This document shows positions 9,476 through 18,168 of a stretch of 64,000 bases of DNA, piece by piece. Below the pieces are notes generated by a model that ran no database searches, was not told where the DNA came from, and worked only from the letters and a program-made list of their open reading frames with translations. The DNA comes from Prevotella nigrescens (lineage in GTDB: Bacteria > Bacteroidota > Bacteroidia > Bacteroidales > Bacteroidaceae). Location of the stretch: positions 188,501-252,500 of the forward strand of contig NZ_CP133465.1 in assembly GCF_031191185.1 (NCBI RefSeq). Reading direction: 5' to 3'. The position numbers were made by a program, and so were the translations under genes. The first letter of the stretch is position 1; each line of letters starts with the position of its first letter.

Positions 9476-9511
9476 AAAAGCGTCTGTTCTCGAAAGAGGA
9501 CAGGCGCTTTT
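9476..9511 (+). terminator. Terminator of the small barrel gene
   Basis: A 16-bp stem with two mismatches (AAAAGCGTCTGTTCTC / GAGGACAGGCGCTTTT), a GAAA tetraloop and a T-run. Confidence 0.85.
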
Positions 9512-9730
9512 GCATTGCCTATTGCTAATATCCGATGAGACTTTTTTGTACGATGTATCGAAGTCGATATGCCGTTTGGCAGGCATTCATATACCTATGG
9601 AATAGTATTTGATGCTGATTTAAACGAACGGAACCATATAGAGAATGTTACGGGAAGCCGTGGAAGCTATTGCGCAAGCGTATTCCCACATTTCGTTTTA
9701 ACTCAAAACGTATGCCGATATAAAAAGAAA
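9512..9730. other. Intergenic stretch without a supported gene
   Basis: A short + frame at 9569-9772 reads YGIVFDADLNER, faintly like GIGVTYDARFNE of the barrel protein upstream. It could be a remnant of a second copy, but it has no start context and overlaps the terminator at 9731. I see nothing else here. Confidence 0.25.
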
Positions 9731-9760
9731 ACCCCTTGCTCGAAAGTACGAACAAGGGGT
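9731..9760 (-). terminator. Terminator of the pepC-like gene
   Basis: ACCCCTTG (9731-9738) pairs with CAAGGGGT (9753-9760), and read on the minus strand the stem is followed by TTTTCTTTTT. It lies about 75 bp past the stop at 9837. Confidence 0.75.
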
Positions 9761-9836
9761 AAAAATGAATAAATAATTTTTAAAGTTCGGAAGTATGTGA
9801 TTGTAAACTCCCTATAGCTCTGCGATGCAGAGTGTA

Positions 9837-11240
9837 TTATTTGTCTTCTTGGAACAATGGGTCGTCTGGCATAACCATAATAGGTTTCTGCTGTGCGGCC
9901 TTTAAAATGTTTTCGGGAACATACTTCTTGTCTATCACCAGACGGAAGCTGTATTCGTTGAACCAAGGATTTGTCATAATCAAACAGCCGTTATGCCCAT
10001 TCGTTGGACCCCAGCTGTTCTCCACTTTCCACTTCTTTGGCTGTCCGTTTTCGTCAAGGTCCACAGCAGTAAGTGTCATTGCGTGGGTAGAACCACTGTC
10101 GAATGTAGAAATGCGTTCGGCTTTGTTCATTGGGAAAGAAGTTCCAAAGAGCGTTGCATAGTCGAAGTTGTCCAAGTCTAAATAGCCACGTTTACGGTCT
10201 AACTGCTTGCCTACGTCATAGCTCGAATACATCTTTGTGTCGTCTTTTAACGATGCGATAGCCATCTTTGCAATATCTTCCATCGGCAGGTTTATGTACT
10301 TCCAGTTGTGTCCGTCGTATGTATGGCGGTCGTATTCCACTTCGTAAGTCTTGTAGTATTCGCGGCGTGGGTCGTTCATCGCCATGATGAAAGTGCCGTT
10401 AAGTTTGTGTCCAACCACCTCGTCGCGGAACGATTGCGGGGTGTAGGTCTTTGGTTTGCCAACGCTGTTGCCATTCTTGTCCTTGAAAGCATACTCGAAA
10501 GTTTTTACAGGTTCGCCCAATGCGAGGGTAAGAATGTGGTAAATATCGCCCAACATTTCAGTTTTGCGTGCCTTAATGGCAGCAGCTGGTTTCTTGTTGG
10601 CTACCATCTTGCGAAGTTCCAAGCCATATTCGCGGAGCTTGGAAGAGATGATAGACGCCATGCGAGAGGTGTTTTCAGCCGAATAACTCTCCGGCATCAC
10701 CTCCATCGGCACCAGTCCATACTTGTCTACAAGGTCGGAAACGCCGCAGAAAGTACCACCATCGCTAATCGGACTCTTAAAGAAGAACTGCACCATAGGG
10801 TTGTCCATTGGCTTGTTAGCGTTGTCTATAACTCCCTGGAGCATAAGGTTGGCTTTCTCCAATTGGTCGTGGAAGCTAAGGTAAACGTGCGAAAGCTCTA
10901 CGCGCAGCGTGTCTTTGTGCTTGCGCGCGAAGTTTGAACGCAACACATTCAAGCCCGAAAAGAGCCAGCACCGTCCCGAACTCTTTTGGTTGTGAATGTT
11001 CTGTTTGGTTGTTTCAACGCTGAAATGGGTGTCGAAGCTACCCTCTTTCTTGAAGTTACGAGCAAGGTCGTCGATAGCGTTTGTCTTGATGGCGTTTGCC
11101 AAAGCGCGGTTTGCAGTAGACGAACTCCCTGCAGTAATCTTGTCCATCATTTGCTGGTCAATTCCCCCAGCCTTTGTCTGTGCTTGCATTGACACGGCAA
11201 AAGTGAGCAATCCACAGGCAATAAATGTCTTTTTGTCCAT
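9837..11240 (-). CDS. Secreted C1B-family cysteine aminopeptidase (PepC/bleomycin hydrolase-like)
   Basis: This 467-residue protein starts with a signal peptide (MDKKTFIACGLLTFAVSMQAQ). The papain-like motifs are in order: the oxyanion Gln and catalytic Cys in NQKSSGRCWLFSGLNVLRS (Q85, C91), the catalytic His in GSTHAMTLTAVD, and the Asn in WKVENSWG. The length is typical of the PepC/bleomycin hydrolase family, which is cytoplasmic in most bacteria. The signal peptide makes this a periplasmic or secreted version, as is common in Bacteroidota, probably for peptide nutrition. It has its own promoter at 11357-11387. Confidence 0.92.
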   Translation of the reverse strand: MDKKTFIACGLLTFAVSMQAQTKAGGIDQQMMDKITAGSSSTANRALANAIKTNAIDDLARNFKKEGSFDTHFSVETTKQNIHNQKSSGRCWLFSGLNVLRSNFARKHKDTLRVELSHVYLSFHDQLEKANLMLQGVIDNANKPMDNPMVQFFFKSPISDGGTFCGVSDLVDKYGLVPMEVMPESYSAENTSRMASIISSKLREYGLELRKMVANKKPAAAIKARKTEMLGDIYHILTLALGEPVKTFEYAFKDKNGNSVGKPKTYTPQSFRDEVVGHKLNGTFIMAMNDPRREYYKTYEVEYDRHTYDGHNWKYINLPMEDIAKMAIASLKDDTKMYSSYDVGKQLDRKRGYLDLDNFDYATLFGTSFPMNKAERISTFDSGSTHAMTLTAVDLDENGQPKKWKVENSWGPTNGHNGCLIMTNPWFNEYSFRLVIDKKYVPENILKAAQQKPIMVMPDDPLFQEDK

Positions 11241-11356
11241 AGAACTTGTTTGTAATTTTATAGATTATTTCTGTATTTATAGTATTCTGTTAGTTGTATC
11301 GCCAACCTTTGTCTGTGCCGAAGAGGCAAAGAAGCCCATCTTGTAAAGCGACTTTG

Positions 11357-11387
11357 CAAAGATAGATAAAAAACTTTAATCACACAA
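11357..11387 (-). promoter_or_regulatory. Promoter of the pepC-like gene
   Basis: On the minus strand TTG, 20 bp, then TATCTTTG. The distance to the start codon at 11240 is about 115 bp. Confidence 0.6.
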
Positions 11388-11467
11388 CCTTTATGCGAAA
11401 CTATGACGAAAGTATGCAGAATACACGGCATGGTTGTGCCCGTAGCCAGCTATTTTTATACTTCTAT

Positions 11468-11499
11468 CTTGGTATTTCTCTATAAAAGGTTTACCTTTG
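11468..11499 (+). promoter_or_regulatory. Promoter of the lipoprotein at 11525
   Basis: CTTG, 20 bp, then TACCTTTG: a near-consensus Bacteroidota promoter 26 bp before the ATG, giving a very short leader. Confidence 0.75.
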
Positions 11500-11524
11500 C
11501 ACGTATAAATCACACTTTTACGCA

Positions 11525-12679
11525 ATGAAAAATATATTAAAAACAATTGTTGCAAGTATTTTTGTCGTAGGAATTACTGTACTGATGAGTGGTTGTGGCA
11601 AAGAAATGTTCCACGTTGAAGGAGCGATAGGCAATGCCAAAGACTCCATTCTCTACTTTGAGCATAATGGTTTGACGGGTTTCACAACGGTCGATTCGGT
11701 GAAACTCGATGCGAAAGGTGCGTTCTCGTTTGCGAGCGACAAGGTAAACAATCCGGAGTTCTATAGATTACGTATTGCAGGACAGATTATCAACATTGCA
11801 ATAGACTCTACAGAAACGGTTAAAGTAGATGCGAAATATCCGCAAATGGCAACCGATTACAGCGTGAATGGTTCGTACGAGAACGAAAAGATAAAACAAC
11901 TGGCTTTGAAACAAATAAACTTGCAGGCTCAATGCCAGGCTCTTTACAGTGAGCAACCTCAAGCAGCCGACTCGCTTGTACAGCAACTTATTCAAGCATA
12001 TAAGTACGATGTGTCGCATAACTACATATTTAAAGAACCCATGAAAGCCTATAGTTACTTCGCGCTCTTCCAGTATATAGTGGTAAACAACGAGGCACGA
12101 CTCATCTTTAATCCCGCTGTAGACCCTGAGGACAATAAGGTTTTTGGTGCAGTAGCTACAAGTTGGGACACTTACTTCCCTAATTCGGAACGTGGACAGA
12201 ACCTTCATAACATTACTATAAAGGGGATGCGCGACAATCGTATTGCTGCTGCCAACAAGCAAAACATACAAATTGAGGCTGAAGAAACAGGGGTGATAGA
12301 CTTGCCTTTACGCGATAACAAGGGGAATATGCACCATCTGACCGATTTGCTAGGCAAGGTTGTGCTGCTGGACTTCCACGCTTTTTCACTGCCAGATTCG
12401 CCGGAATATATTATGCAAATGCGCGAACTGTACGATAAATACCACGCAAAAGGCTTGGAAATATATATGGTGTCGCTCGACGAAAACGAACATTTCTGGA
12501 AAGAAAGCGTGGCAACCCTGCCATGGATTAATGTCTACGACAATACAGGAATTAGCGAAGCGTACACCAGTGCAGCTACAGCAACACCTATTATCTACCT
12601 TATCGACCGCAGCAATACCGTTGTTAGAAACCCTGCACAGATTAAGAACTTGCCTAAAGAAATAGAAGCACTGCTCTGA
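11525..12679 (+). CDS. Thioredoxin-fold lipoprotein lacking the CxxC active site
   Basis: This 384-residue lipoprotein has a signal ending LMSGC, with the lipidated Cys at 24. The first part (about residues 27-115, FHVEGAIGNAKDSILYFEHNG...) is like the DUF4369 domain often found before AhpC/TSA thioredoxin domains in Bacteroidota. The C-terminal domain (about 255-384) has the fold landmarks LTDLLGKVVLLDF, YHAKGLEIYMVSLDE and ATPIIYLIDR. Where the active site WCxxC should be it reads DFHAFSLPDSPEY, with no cysteine. A redox reaction is therefore unlikely; a binding or structural role at the membrane is inferred. Confidence 0.85.
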   Translation: MKNILKTIVASIFVVGITVLMSGCGKEMFHVEGAIGNAKDSILYFEHNGLTGFTTVDSVKLDAKGAFSFASDKVNNPEFYRLRIAGQIINIAIDSTETVKVDAKYPQMATDYSVNGSYENEKIKQLALKQINLQAQCQALYSEQPQAADSLVQQLIQAYKYDVSHNYIFKEPMKAYSYFALFQYIVVNNEARLIFNPAVDPEDNKVFGAVATSWDTYFPNSERGQNLHNITIKGMRDNRIAAANKQNIQIEAEETGVIDLPLRDNKGNMHHLTDLLGKVVLLDFHAFSLPDSPEYIMQMRELYDKYHAKGLEIYMVSLDENEHFWKESVATLPWINVYDNTGISEAYTSAATATPIIYLIDRSNTVVRNPAQIKNLPKEIEALL

Positions 12680-12703
12680 AGCAGGCTTACAGCACAATGA
12701 ACA

Positions 12704-12746
12704 ACGCGCTACTATTTCCACATTCCGTAGAAACAGTGGCGCGTTT
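12704..12746. terminator. Terminator between convergent genes
   Basis: ACGCGCTACTATTTC (12704-12718) pairs with GAAACAGTGGCGCGT (12730-12744) with two mismatches, followed by TTT. It separates the + lipoprotein gene from the - yfcE gene. Confidence 0.7.
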
Positions 12747-12780
12747 CCGTGTCTATAAGCTTTGTAGGGTATGGCTTTCG

Positions 12781-13320
12781 TTATAACGTATATTGCTTTA
12801 AAACACACCCTTCCATATCGTAGGCAGTGAAAGTTCCCCCTTCATACGTCATAAACGTAGCCACATTGCCACCTTTCGGAAAGGTTATCGAGCCTGTATT
12901 GCAGATAACCGTACCTGCTTCGGGCGTTATTTCCCACAGGTGGGTGTGTCCATAAACCACGGCATCGAACTTTCCTTTGGGCATATTCTCCTTATTATAT
13001 ATATGCCCATGGGTAAGAAACAGCTTCTTGCCTTCGTCTACCAACAATACATAATCGCCAAGAATAGGAAAGTTCAGCAACATTTGGTCTACCTCGGCAT
13101 CGCAGTTTCCCCGCACGGCAACAACGTCTTTAGCACGTGCATTCAGCAGTTCAACAATGCCTTTAGGATCCAATCCTTCCGGAATAGAGTTGCGTGGACC
13201 ATAGTTTAATATGTCTCCTAAAATGCAAAGCATATCGCAATGTTGTTCATCGTAGAACTTTAGCACTTTTTCCAAGGCAGGACGGCAACCGTGAATATCT
13301 GATACCAGTAAATATTTCAT
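12781..13320 (-). CDS. yfcE: YfcE-type metallophosphodiesterase
   Basis: This 179-residue protein has the calcineurin-like metallophosphoesterase motifs in order: SDIHG (residues 7-11), LGDILNYGPRN, RGNCD, THGH and GHTH. These residues bind two metal ions. The length is that of the YfcE/MJ0936 group, which hydrolyses phosphodiesters in vitro; the natural substrate is not settled for the family. A minus-strand -7 element TACCTTTG lies at 13338-13345, 18 bp before the start codon, so the leader is nearly absent. Confidence 0.9.
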   Translation of the reverse strand: MKYLLVSDIHGCRPALEKVLKFYDEQHCDMLCILGDILNYGPRNSIPEGLDPKGIVELLNARAKDVVAVRGNCDAEVDQMLLNFPILGDYVLLVDEGKKLFLTHGHIYNKENMPKGKFDAVVYGHTHLWEITPEAGTVICNTGSITFPKGGNVATFMTYEGGTFTAYDMEGCVLKQYTL

Positions 13321-13408
13321 ACCACTCTTTTTGCTGGCAAAGGTACTATCTTTAATTCATAGTTTTTGTTTTTTACGGCTGTAATTATGCAACTTAGATA
13401 TTTTTTAT

Positions 13409-13416
13409 TATCTTTG
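13409..13416 (+). promoter_or_regulatory. -7 element of the TPR gene
   Basis: TATCTTTG, 36 bp upstream of the ATG at 13452. An in-frame GTG overlaps the last base of this element, which argues against a start there and for the ATG at 13452. Confidence 0.55.
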
Positions 13417-13451
13417 TGATATCCAAACAAGATGGAGAAAGGAACGATACT

Positions 13452-14399
13452 ATGGAAGTAAGAGACGTGTTTGAGCTGAGAAAGCAGGGAAAAATAGAAG
13501 AAGCATACAACGCTATCCGCCCTATGTATGCAGCACACAAGGGGCATTATACTACAATTGCCATGTTCTGGATTGGTGTAGACGTCATGCGTCTGCGCTA
13601 TCAGCAGCGCCGTCTGGAGGAAGCATACAAGATATTCCAAAGTCTTTTGCGCCTTTATCCAACGATGGACGACAAGAATCTGCGCGGACAAGCTACGCTT
13701 TTGCGTGCGGCTATGTTTGTTTTCGACCATGATACCAGCTTTTCTATCCTGAACTTTGTGTCCGAGCGGAATGTCATAACGAAGCTGACAGACGATGACT
13801 GGCTGACGACCGAGAGCAACGGGCACCCTGTCCAGTCGTTAGGAATGCGTATTGTAGGAAAGGTTTTTAAGGAAGTAGAAGGCAAGCCGACAGTGGAAAC
13901 AGCACTAAAAGCAGCTCCAATACTTGCCGAAGCACTGAAGCATAGCCCTTATAACCTTAATAATCAACGCTACAAAGCCATGATTTATACCATTATGGGC
14001 AAGCGTGGTAAAGCCATAAACATATACCGACATTTGTTAAGAGACCGCCACCGGTCAGTTCTGTACAAGGAGTTGGCAGCGTTAATCGACGACAGACAGT
14101 TCAAGATTGCGTTGCTGACGCGTGCCATAGCCACACAACGCGACGAGAAATTCCGACAACGAATGCGCTTTCAGCTTGCCAACATGTTGTTTAACACCCA
14201 CAAGCCGTATGCAAAATACGAATTGGAGAAATGTATTTCGGCACGTAAAGCTGCCAAATATGCCATTACGTGGGAAATGCAGAACCTTTCCAGCAGTCTG
14301 AACGACGTGGCTGCTGCAAGCGAGATAGACCATAAGGCTTTCTATCGTGCACAAGCTGCTGTAGTAGAAAAATATGTAAAGGCAATCGATATTCTTTGA
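13452..14399 (+). CDS. Tetratricopeptide-repeat-like cytoplasmic protein, unknown function
   Basis: The preferred start at 13452 gives 315 residues beginning MEVRDVFELRKQGKIEEAYN. The sequence is helical with TPR-like pairs (KIEEAYNAIRPMYAAHKG, RLEEAYKIFQSLLRLYPT, KRGKAINIYRHLLRD). There is no signal peptide or membrane segment. TPRs are protein-binding scaffolds; no partner can be read from the neighbours, which are transcribed on the other strand on both sides. The longer frame from 13416 would start inside the promoter and is rejected. Confidence 0.75.
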   Translation: MEVRDVFELRKQGKIEEAYNAIRPMYAAHKGHYTTIAMFWIGVDVMRLRYQQRRLEEAYKIFQSLLRLYPTMDDKNLRGQATLLRAAMFVFDHDTSFSILNFVSERNVITKLTDDDWLTTESNGHPVQSLGMRIVGKVFKEVEGKPTVETALKAAPILAEALKHSPYNLNNQRYKAMIYTIMGKRGKAINIYRHLLRDRHRSVLYKELAALIDDRQFKIALLTRAIATQRDEKFRQRMRFQLANMLFNTHKPYAKYELEKCISARKAAKYAITWEMQNLSSSLNDVAAASEIDHKAFYRAQAAVVEKYVKAIDIL

Positions 14400-14484
14400 T
14401 TCTTTCAATCAGACTTTGCCTGATGAGTGATTGGCGATGAGTGTTTGGCGTTCAGTTCTGTTGTGTTTAGTTTAGCAACCCCAC

Positions 14485-15615
14485 TTAAACCTCCAACAAA
14501 TGGTAGCAACCGCCAGCCATTGTCTTTACTATTCCTTTCATTTCCAGCTCGAAAAGCAAAGCCATAAGGCGTGCCATAGGAAAATTGGTTCGTACTGAAA
14601 GCATGTTGATTTGCTGGTCGTTCTGTTGCCGGAGAGCCTCCACTACTGTTTGTTCTTCGTTGTCCAGGTTTGGGAACAACGTGCGCTCTATGCCTCGTTT
14701 CTGGGCTTTTTCTATTTTAATGTCGTTGTCCCAGTTCATGGCTTTCACGAAGTCGTAAGCCGAAGTAACCAGACTTGCAACGTTATCGCGTATTAAATGG
14801 TTGCAGCCTTCGCTGTATTCTGCTCCGATAGACCCGGGAAAGGCGAACACTTCACGGTTATAGCTGCGTGCTATGCTGCACGTTATAAGCCCTCCGCCCT
14901 TGTTTGCCGACTCAATAAGCAGGGTTGCGTCTGTACAACCTGCCACAATTCTGTTTCGTTGTACGAAGTTCTTGGGCATAGGTTGGGTATTTGTGGTATA
15001 TTCTGTAATAATGCCGCCTCCCTTTTCGCACATTTCCTTTGCCGTCCCGGTATGCATACGTGGATAGACCATGTCTAATCCGTGTGCCACAACGCCCACA
15101 GTCTCCATGTTGTTCGCCAGACTTTCGCGGTGTGCACAGATGTCTATGCCGTATGCCAAGCCACTAAATACGAGTGCGTCGGGGCAGATTGACTTCAGTT
15201 CGCGTATGAAAACACGAATCAGGTCGCGCCCATATTGTGTGCAATTGCGTGTACCTATAATGTCCAGTGTGTGCTGTTTGTTCAGGTTTACATTGCCACG
15301 CTTGTATAAAACTAATGGTGCATCGGGACATTCGCGCAGTCGTTGCGGATAGTTTACATCGTTAAGGCAAAGCACTTCTATGTTGTTCTGCTCGTCGTAT
15401 TGCAGTTCGCGTTCGGCAAAAGGCAGAATGTTGTCCCAGTTCTTCAGCACTTCAACAAGATGTGGCGTAGCGTCCGGGAGAATGTCGCGTATGTTGTGGC
15501 GATGTTCATAGACAACCGTTGCCGACCCAGCTTTTTGATAAAGCTCCATCAGTGCAGGCAAATTAAACCCACCTATACGTGTCAGCGCAATGGCATAGAG
15601 GTGTTCTTGCTTCAT
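14485..15615 (-). CDS. dprA: DNA-processing protein DprA
   Basis: This 376-residue protein has the DprA/Smf Rossmann-like core: TLDIIGTRNCTQYG, FSGLAYGIDICAHRESL, GVVAHGLDMVYP and NRIVAGCTDATLLIES. These residues bind single-stranded DNA. A C-terminal winged-helix-like domain (about residues 305-376) ends in KGIVKTMAGGCYHLLEV. DprA loads RecA on incoming DNA during natural transformation. It is the last gene of a three-gene minus-strand operon with a DUF2851 protein and a thioesterase; the gap to the thioesterase is 29 bp. Confidence 0.95.
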   Translation of the reverse strand: MKQEHLYAIALTRIGGFNLPALMELYQKAGSATVVYEHRHNIRDILPDATPHLVEVLKNWDNILPFAERELQYDEQNNIEVLCLNDVNYPQRLRECPDAPLVLYKRGNVNLNKQHTLDIIGTRNCTQYGRDLIRVFIRELKSICPDALVFSGLAYGIDICAHRESLANNMETVGVVAHGLDMVYPRMHTGTAKEMCEKGGGIITEYTTNTQPMPKNFVQRNRIVAGCTDATLLIESANKGGGLITCSIARSYNREVFAFPGSIGAEYSEGCNHLIRDNVASLVTSAYDFVKAMNWDNDIKIEKAQKRGIERTLFPNLDNEEQTVVEALRQQNDQQINMLSVRTNFPMARLMALLFELEMKGIVKTMAGGCYHLLEV

Positions 15616-15644
15616 GGCTTGCGTTTATTTCTATTCCTTTTGTT

Positions 15645-16064
15645 TTATTCTTGTTGCAAGAAGGGTGCGAAAGCGTCGTCGTAATCTTTGCTTTCGGCGA
15701 GTCGCCCGTTAATCAATATAACAAGCGTAACGTCGGCATGGAAGCACAGACGTTCGTCGCTCGCCCGGTAAAGGTCCTGTGTAAATATGTAGCGAATGCC
15801 CTCTTTACGGAGTCCCAGCCGCGAAATAAACTCATCGTCGCAAGTCAGCGGGGTTTTATATTCCAAGTTCATGCGAGCCACGACGGGGTCTATGCCTTTA
15901 TCGTGTAACTTCGAGAAGCTGATGCCTAACGAACGAATGAAGCGGTGGCGCGTATGTTCGGTGTAGTGCAGATAGTGTGCATTGTTCACAATACCTTGTA
16001 TGTCGCACTCGTAGTCGCGCACTTCCATTCGTGTCTCGTATATGTACTTTGTTGTTTTCCTCAT
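15645..16064 (-). CDS. Hotdog-fold acyl-CoA thioesterase (YbgC/FadM-like)
   Basis: This 139-residue protein has the 4HBT hotdog signature: RMEVRDYECDIQGIVNNAHYLHYTEHTRHR, where the Asp near residue 19 and the following GIVNNAHY helix form the active site, then NLEYKTPLTCDDEFI. Family members hydrolyse short-chain acyl-CoA or acyl-ACP thioesters; the substrate is not evident. It sits 6 bp after the DUF2851 gene and 29 bp before dprA, so all three are probably one transcript. Confidence 0.9.
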   Translation of the reverse strand: MRKTTKYIYETRMEVRDYECDIQGIVNNAHYLHYTEHTRHRFIRSLGISFSKLHDKGIDPVVARMNLEYKTPLTCDDEFISRLGLRKEGIRYIFTQDLYRASDERLCFHADVTLVILINGRLAESKDYDDAFAPFLQQE

Positions 16065-16070
16065 TGTTTT

Positions 16071-17372
16071 TTATTTCCTTTCCTTTAAGTATTCGTATCC
16101 TATTCTGCACCGTAAGCATTCTTTGCGGTCGCAATAATCTTTTTTCAGTTGTATCAATGCCTGAGAGTCGCCGGCAGTTTCCACCGTTAGCCCCACCTCT
16201 TTCCACATTCTTACAATGTGGTTGTTTTCGGCTTTCAGTGCTTCCAAGAAGGCGAAAGCACGGTCGCAAAACTTCTCTGACATTTTGTATTGCCCGTAAG
16301 CGAACAAGAATGGTACGACCGTATTGATGATAATGAGTTCTATTGATGTCTTCGATAAGTTCTTTTCCGACTGTTTATTGTCGTTCCCACCAAATGTGTA
16401 ATGTGTCTCCCAATAGGGTGTTACCTGCGTTTTTAGCAGTTTTGCAACTTCTTTTATAGTGGTACAATCTGTCATTTCTGCCAATCCTGCCCGTCTGTTG
16501 TAGTAAAGTTGAGCAAGCTGCGCTATGCGAATGTACGGAAAATTCTGTGGACGTAGCCTAAGAAAGCGCCACTGATGCCCGTCTATTGGGGTGAGTGCGA
16601 ACTTGTGTGCCAAGTATTTGTATTCGCGTTGCAGGCGTTGGAAGTAGTCGTCGGCTACGGCTTTTTCGCGATGTTGCCTTGGTAACGCATCGGCTTGCAA
16701 TAGTCCTGCCTGCCCCATAAATAGGGCTTCCACCTGGAATAGATCGTCGCGATGATGGTCTGCAGTATGAAAAGGTATTGCCTTCGCCCACTGTTCGAAT
16801 GCATCACCGTTTATTCCGAAGCCGAAATTGCGTGCCAACGACACAAAGTAAGTTGCCTCCCAGTCGCCGTTGCAGGCTTTCAGACGTTCTGAAATGGCTG
16901 TTGTTCGCTGTTCCAACCGCTCGGCTTGTAGTGCACTCAGCCACGAATGAACCATAAATTTCGGCAAGTCTGGCACGATTTTGTAGCAAGGCGGATAGGC
17001 GTCGGCAGTGAGCAGTTCTTTATAATGTAGCCTTACAGCTTGTGGTACAGGCAGAACAAGTTGAGGTGGAGTGTCGCCATTCTGTTTCTTTACCGTAGTG
17101 TCTGCTTGTTCCACGACGTGCAACACGACATTGTTGTAGTGTGCATCGGTGTCATGTCTGTGCATATACCAATCGGAAGCCTTATCGTGGATCTCTACAT
17201 TCCCCACCCACAGCGTGTCGTTAATTTTTATTTTCGCATTAAAGAAGTCGGGACCTGCATTGCTGTTGGGCAGTCCTACGTCTACCACTTCTACCAATTG
17301 TCCATCGGTAGTAGCAAGTTGTGCCAGCGGGAATAGTTTATGTTTCCACACGTAGTGGATAAGTTTTTCCAT
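16071..17372 (-). CDS. DUF2851 family protein
   Basis: I choose the start at 17372, giving 433 residues (MEKLIHYVWKHKLFPL); the upstream extension has no family-like sequence and overlaps the promoter. The stretches NAGPDFFNAKIKI, WVGNVEIHDKASDWYMHRHD and YNNVVLHVVEQADT are typical of DUF2851, a Bacteroidota-centred family of unknown role. The conserved H/D residues there could hint at a nuclease-like site, which is inference. It is the first gene of the operon with the thioesterase and dprA. A minus-strand -7 element (TATTTTTG) lies at 17395-17402. Confidence 0.88.
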   Translation of the reverse strand: MEKLIHYVWKHKLFPLAQLATTDGQLVEVVDVGLPNSNAGPDFFNAKIKINDTLWVGNVEIHDKASDWYMHRHDTDAHYNNVVLHVVEQADTTVKKQNGDTPPQLVLPVPQAVRLHYKELLTADAYPPCYKIVPDLPKFMVHSWLSALQAERLEQRTTAISERLKACNGDWEATYFVSLARNFGFGINGDAFEQWAKAIPFHTADHHRDDLFQVEALFMGQAGLLQADALPRQHREKAVADDYFQRLQREYKYLAHKFALTPIDGHQWRFLRLRPQNFPYIRIAQLAQLYYNRRAGLAEMTDCTTIKEVAKLLKTQVTPYWETHYTFGGNDNKQSEKNLSKTSIELIIINTVVPFLFAYGQYKMSEKFCDRAFAFLEALKAENNHIVRMWKEVGLTVETAGDSQALIQLKKDYCDRKECLRCRIGYEYLKERK

Positions 17373-17394
17373 AGTCGGTAATGCTTTACGAGGA

Positions 17395-17402
17395 CAAAAA
17401 TA
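17395..17402 (-). promoter_or_regulatory. -7 element of the DUF2851-thioesterase-dprA operon
   Basis: Minus-strand TATTTTTG, 22 bp before the chosen start codon at 17372; no convincing -33. Confidence 0.4.
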
Positions 17403-17571
17403 CAAAAAAATAGTTGGAGAAAGAAAGAAGTTGAGTGCTTTTTCTGGTATAGGCAGCAAACGGAAGTTGCTTTTTGGCTTATTCTGTCTTTTTGAAATGT
17501 ATTACGCCAAGTGGACTTACACACCCTGTGGCATAGATTGTTCGGGAGGGAATGTGCTGTAAATATTTTCA

Positions 17572-17701
17572 GCAAAGTGTTGTTTTGTGTAATTGCCTCT
17601 TTATCAGTACCTTGCAAAAGGCATTGTTTTGCGTGGTAAAACAGGCTGTTTTGCGATGCAAAACCCACTGTTTCACTTTGCAGAAGTGTATATTCCAAAA
17701 T
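17572..17701. repeat. 22-bp tandem-unit array, copy A
   Basis: Four consecutive 22-bp units start at 17614, 17636, 17658 and 17680 (GCAAAAGG, GTAAAACA, GCAAAACC, GCAGAAGT), with TTTT near unit positions 14-17 in the better ones. A further degenerate unit starts at 17572. The array fills most of the gap between two minus-strand genes (17372 and 17815), which otherwise holds nothing I can name. It is the most diverged of the three copies; see 29547 and 54726. Confidence 0.7.
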
Positions 17702-17814
17702 CTGCATGAATTCTTCTTGAAATTCAATATCCTTTTATTGCTTCATGATTCTATTCCGTTTGTTCTGCCCAAGCTCCTGCACTAAACGTTTACACACGCA
17801 TTTCAAATTCTTTG

Positions 17815-18108
17815 CTACGACCAAAATTCACGGCTGCCCATATCTTCCATACTGCCCTTGCATTGCGGACAAGTATGTCCGTCCCACTTTATGATGTGTT
17901 CTGAACCGCAATTCAAGCACAGTCTGCCTACCAATGTGCGAAACGAAGGGGCAGCATCGCCGATTACGCCACCCACCACCAATGGCTGCACCGAGTGGCA
18001 GTCGGCACACGATACCATTTCGATGGTTTGCCCCATAAAGCCTTTTCCCTCGTAAATGTCAGCCTCATAGCCGCAAGCAACGCATTTGTATTTCCGTATA
18101 AACCCCAT
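17815..18108 (-). CDS. Small zinc-ribbon protein
   Basis: The start at 18108 gives 97 residues (MGFIRKYKCVACGYEADIY); the longer frame to 18180 would run through the promoter and a hairpin. Three CxxC pairs (CVAC, CADC, CLNC) plus CPQC give eight cysteines that can hold two zinc ions in rubredoxin/zinc-ribbon fashion. No enzymatic domain is present and the function is unknown. It is a single gene with a promoter at 18139-18168. Confidence 0.8.
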   Translation of the reverse strand: MGFIRKYKCVACGYEADIYEGKGFMGQTIEMVSCADCHSVQPLVVGGVIGDAAPSFRTLVGRLCLNCGSEHIIKWDGHTCPQCKGSMEDMGSREFWS

Positions 18109-18138
18109 TATTGCCGTTTTGTAATACTGATAACAACG

Positions 18139-18168
18139 CAAAGTTACACAAAAAAAGGATTGCACAAA
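18139..18168 (-). promoter_or_regulatory. Promoter of the zinc-ribbon gene, overlapping a hairpin
   Basis: On the minus strand TTTG (18165-18168), 18 bp, then TAACTTTG (18139-18146), 31 bp before the start codon. The TTTG falls at the stem/loop border of the hairpin at 18153-18190. Confidence 0.55.

Noticed and set aside
9569..9772. Small + frame as a gene
   Set aside because: It overlaps a minus-strand terminator, has no promoter and only a faint likeness to the barrel protein upstream.
13416..13451. Upstream start of the TPR gene at GTG 13416
   Set aside because: That codon overlaps the last base of the -7 promoter element TATCTTTG; ATG 13452 fits the protein.
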